Source: Acidobacteriota bacterium (GTDB lineage Bacteria > Acidobacteriota > Thermoanaerobaculia > Multivoradales > Multivoraceae). Taken from it: a stretch of 64,000 nucleotides of DNA. Shown here one piece after another: positions 62,730 through 64,000 of the stretch (the first letter of the stretch is position 1; every line of letters begins with the position of its first letter). The notes beneath the pieces were generated by a model. The model made no database searches, had not been told where the DNA came from, and saw only the letters and a program-made list of their open reading frames with translations. The position numbers were made by a program, and so were the translations under genes. Where the stretch lies: assembly GCA_028875725.1 (NCBI GenBank), contig JAPPCR010000023.1, forward strand, positions 531,620-595,619. Reading direction: 5' to 3'.

Positions 62730-63125
62730 TCACGGTTGACCCTTCTCCTCCTGGATCTGGATCAGGTTGCCGCAGGTATCGTCGAAGACTGCGGTAACAA
62801 CGGTCCCGAGGTCCGTTGGCGGCTGAACGAACCGCACACCTCTTGCCACGAGACGCTCGTACTCAGCTTCGACATCGTCGACCGCGAAGCTGGCACCGGG
62901 GATCCCGTCCTCCACCAACGCCGCCCTGTATGGACCGACGGCGGGGTGTGCAGCGGGCTCAAGCAGCAACTCCGTCCCGTCCGGGGCTTCCGGGGATACG
63001 ACGGTGATCCAGGCGTGCTCTCCCAAAGGGATGTCGTGCTTCACCTGGAAGCCGAGCGTTTCGGTGTAGAAGCGAAGTGCCTTCCGCTGGTCGTCCACGA
63101 AGACGCCGGTCAGGTGGATTCTCAT
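62730..63125 (-). CDS. VOC-family (glyoxalase-like) protein
   Basis: A 131-residue vicinal-oxygen-chelate protein: VDDQRKALRFYTETLGFQVK, then ELLLEP, and FDDTCGNLIQIQEE with the last metal ligand Glu/Gln position. Members include glyoxalase-type and antibiotic-modifying enzymes; function unassigned. Start overlaps the ArsR stop (ATGA), so the two are one unit. Confidence 0.88.
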   Translation of the reverse strand: MRIHLTGVFVDDQRKALRFYTETLGFQVKHDIPLGEHAWITVVSPEAPDGTELLLEPAAHPAVGPYRAALVEDGIPGASFAVDDVEAEYERLVARGVRFVQPPTDLGTVVTAVFDDTCGNLIQIQEEKGQP

Positions 63126-63433
63126 TCCTCGATGCCCTCATCGGTTGAGTGTGAAGTGTCCTCGTCCGTCGAGACCGGCCACCGCTCCCGGATTGCCTTC
63201 AGCGGGGCGCCCTCAAACCAGTGGAGCTTTGACCTCCCCTCGCGCCTCGTGCGGATCAGCCCGACGGCTTCCAGGACGCCCAGGTGTTGCGAGATCGCCT
63301 GCCGCGAGGAGTTGATGCCGTGTTTCATGATCAGGCGCCCGCAGAGTTCGAAGAGCGACTGACCCGACCGATCGACGAGTTCATCCAGGATGGCTCGCCT
63401 GGTTGGGTCAGCGATCGCGCGGTAGATGTCCAC
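63122..63433 (-). CDS. ArsR-family transcriptional regulator
   Basis: A 103-residue winged-helix repressor. DIYRAIADPTRRAILDEL is the family start and NSSRQAISQHLGVLEAVGLI the recognition helix. The metal-binding Cys pair of arsenic sensors is absent, so it is of the group that partners SRPBCC or VOC proteins. GTG start. A palindrome lies 40 bp upstream. Confidence 0.9.
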   Translation of the reverse strand: MDIYRAIADPTRRAILDELVDRSGQSLFELCGRLIMKHGINSSRQAISQHLGVLEAVGLIRTRREGRSKLHWFEGAPLKAIRERWPVSTDEDTSHSTDEGIEE

Positions 63434-63472
63434 ATGTCCAGGGTCGGTCTTGCGGGTCGGGGCTTCACGTTA

Positions 63473-63490
63473 TGCAAGCGCGTGCTTGCA
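63473..63490. promoter_or_regulatory. Candidate ArsR operator
   Basis: TGCAAGC-GCGT-GCTTGCA, a perfect 7-bp inverted repeat, lies 40 bp upstream of the arsR/VOC pair. ArsR-type proteins bind such AT-edged palindromes at their own promoters. Autoregulation is inferred. Confidence 0.5.
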
Positions 63491-63605
63491 CGTCAACCGC
63501 CCCGATCAGCGGCTTGAGTCAGTTGGACCATCGCGGCGCCCCCCACCCTGCGGGTCGTCAATGGTCCACCGTGCCCTCGGTAAGCGAACGGATCGGCATG
63601 GCAGC

Positions 63606-63884
63606 TCAGCGAGCCGCCGAGTCCATGCACTCGATCAGGATCTCCTTGGCCTGCTTCCAGAGCCTGTTGCCAGGGTTCGTACCCATCCGCTGGGCGAAGG
63701 CGTTGTACATGTCGGCCGCGTACGCGGCTTCGTCAGCGCAAGGACAACAAGCCGGCGGCGCGGCTGCAGGGGCCGCAGCCGGCGCCGCCGCAACCAGCAA
63801 AGCTGCTGCGATAGCCAAGGTCACGGCGCCAGCGGCGAGGCGGAGCCAAAGTCGACGGCGCGGGTCTGGATTGGGGATGCTCAT
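63606..63884 (-). CDS. Small exported or anchored protein
   Basis: A 92-residue protein with a long hydrophobic Ala-rich segment (LRLAAGAVTLAIAAALLVAA) then a repeated AAPAAAPAAAPP linker, a CCPC cluster and a helical tail (YNAFAQRMGTNPGNRLWKQA). GGAG lies 6 nt before the ATG. It is probably a secreted or membrane-tethered protein; the CCPC could bind metal. Family not recognised. Confidence 0.6.
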   Translation of the reverse strand: MSIPNPDPRRRLWLRLAAGAVTLAIAAALLVAAAPAAAPAAAPPACCPCADEAAYAADMYNAFAQRMGTNPGNRLWKQAKEILIECMDSAAR

Positions 63885-64000
63885 GGTGTTCTCCGGTCAA
63901 GTTGGCGAAATCATCTTCGCGCCGTTTCGCCTGCGCGAAGGCACCGGCTACGCGACGCGAACGATAGCCCCGAGTATCACAGCTCCTGTGCGCATCCGCC

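Overview
The window is GC-rich (about two thirds G+C by eye) and densely coded, with many 1-4 nt ATGA/GTGA gene overlaps. It holds TonB-dependent transport, lipoproteins and secreted enzymes, so the host is Gram-negative. The long receptor with an N-terminal carboxypeptidase-regulatory-like domain, the many serine hydrolases and amidohydrolases, and the mixture of polymer-, peptide- and aromatic-degrading genes suggest an uncultured heterotroph, perhaps an acidobacterium. That placement is inference; there is no rRNA or tRNA gene to confirm it.

Layout. 0-10 kb: a GH3 glucosidase cut by the window edge with its SSS sugar symporter, a sulfatase whose frame runs without a stop into a DJ-1/PfpI gene, a divergent TetR regulator with a palindromic operator, a VapBC-like pair and a Tat-exported serine hydrolase. 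9.5-25 kb: a long minus-strand run. It starts with an S9 peptidase and amidohydrolases, including a cytochrome c / sugar dehydrogenase / amidohydrolase fusion, and ends in a catabolic operon: glutamine-synthetase-like ligase, P450, class I amidotransferase-like hydrolase, FAH-family enzyme, aldehyde dehydrogenase and extradiol dioxygenase. A 235-bp tandem duplication sits at the ligase/P450 junction. 25-33 kb: a haem/copper monooxygenase-like protein and a complete branched-chain-type ABC transporter operon with an acyl-CoA synthetase inside it.

33-48 kb: a DUF3604 protein; a GrdB-like selenoprotein gene with an in-frame UGA and a SECIS-like hairpin, which ordinary gene calling would split in two; a succinate-semialdehyde-type dehydrogenase; and a CoA-ester gene set (MmgE/PrpD, acyl-CoA dehydrogenase, two MaoC hydratases, class III CoA transferase, CitE-type lyase) resembling itaconate or mesaconate/C5-dicarboxylate metabolism. 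48-55 kb: a frameshifted TonB-dependent receptor beside two serine hydrolases.

55-64 kb is accessory DNA: orphan antitoxin-like genes, a duplicated small gene with one frameshifted copy and a phd-like gene between its leader and body, a decayed SDR gene, an IS3-type transposase remnant, several unknown small genes and an ArsR/VOC pair. A palindromic repeat (GCCGGCG, 4-nt loop, CGCCGGC and a variant) occurs between genes at three places across the window.

The most notable items are the selenoprotein, the gamma-glutamyl/P450/ring-cleavage operon, the triple fusion enzyme and the tandem duplication.
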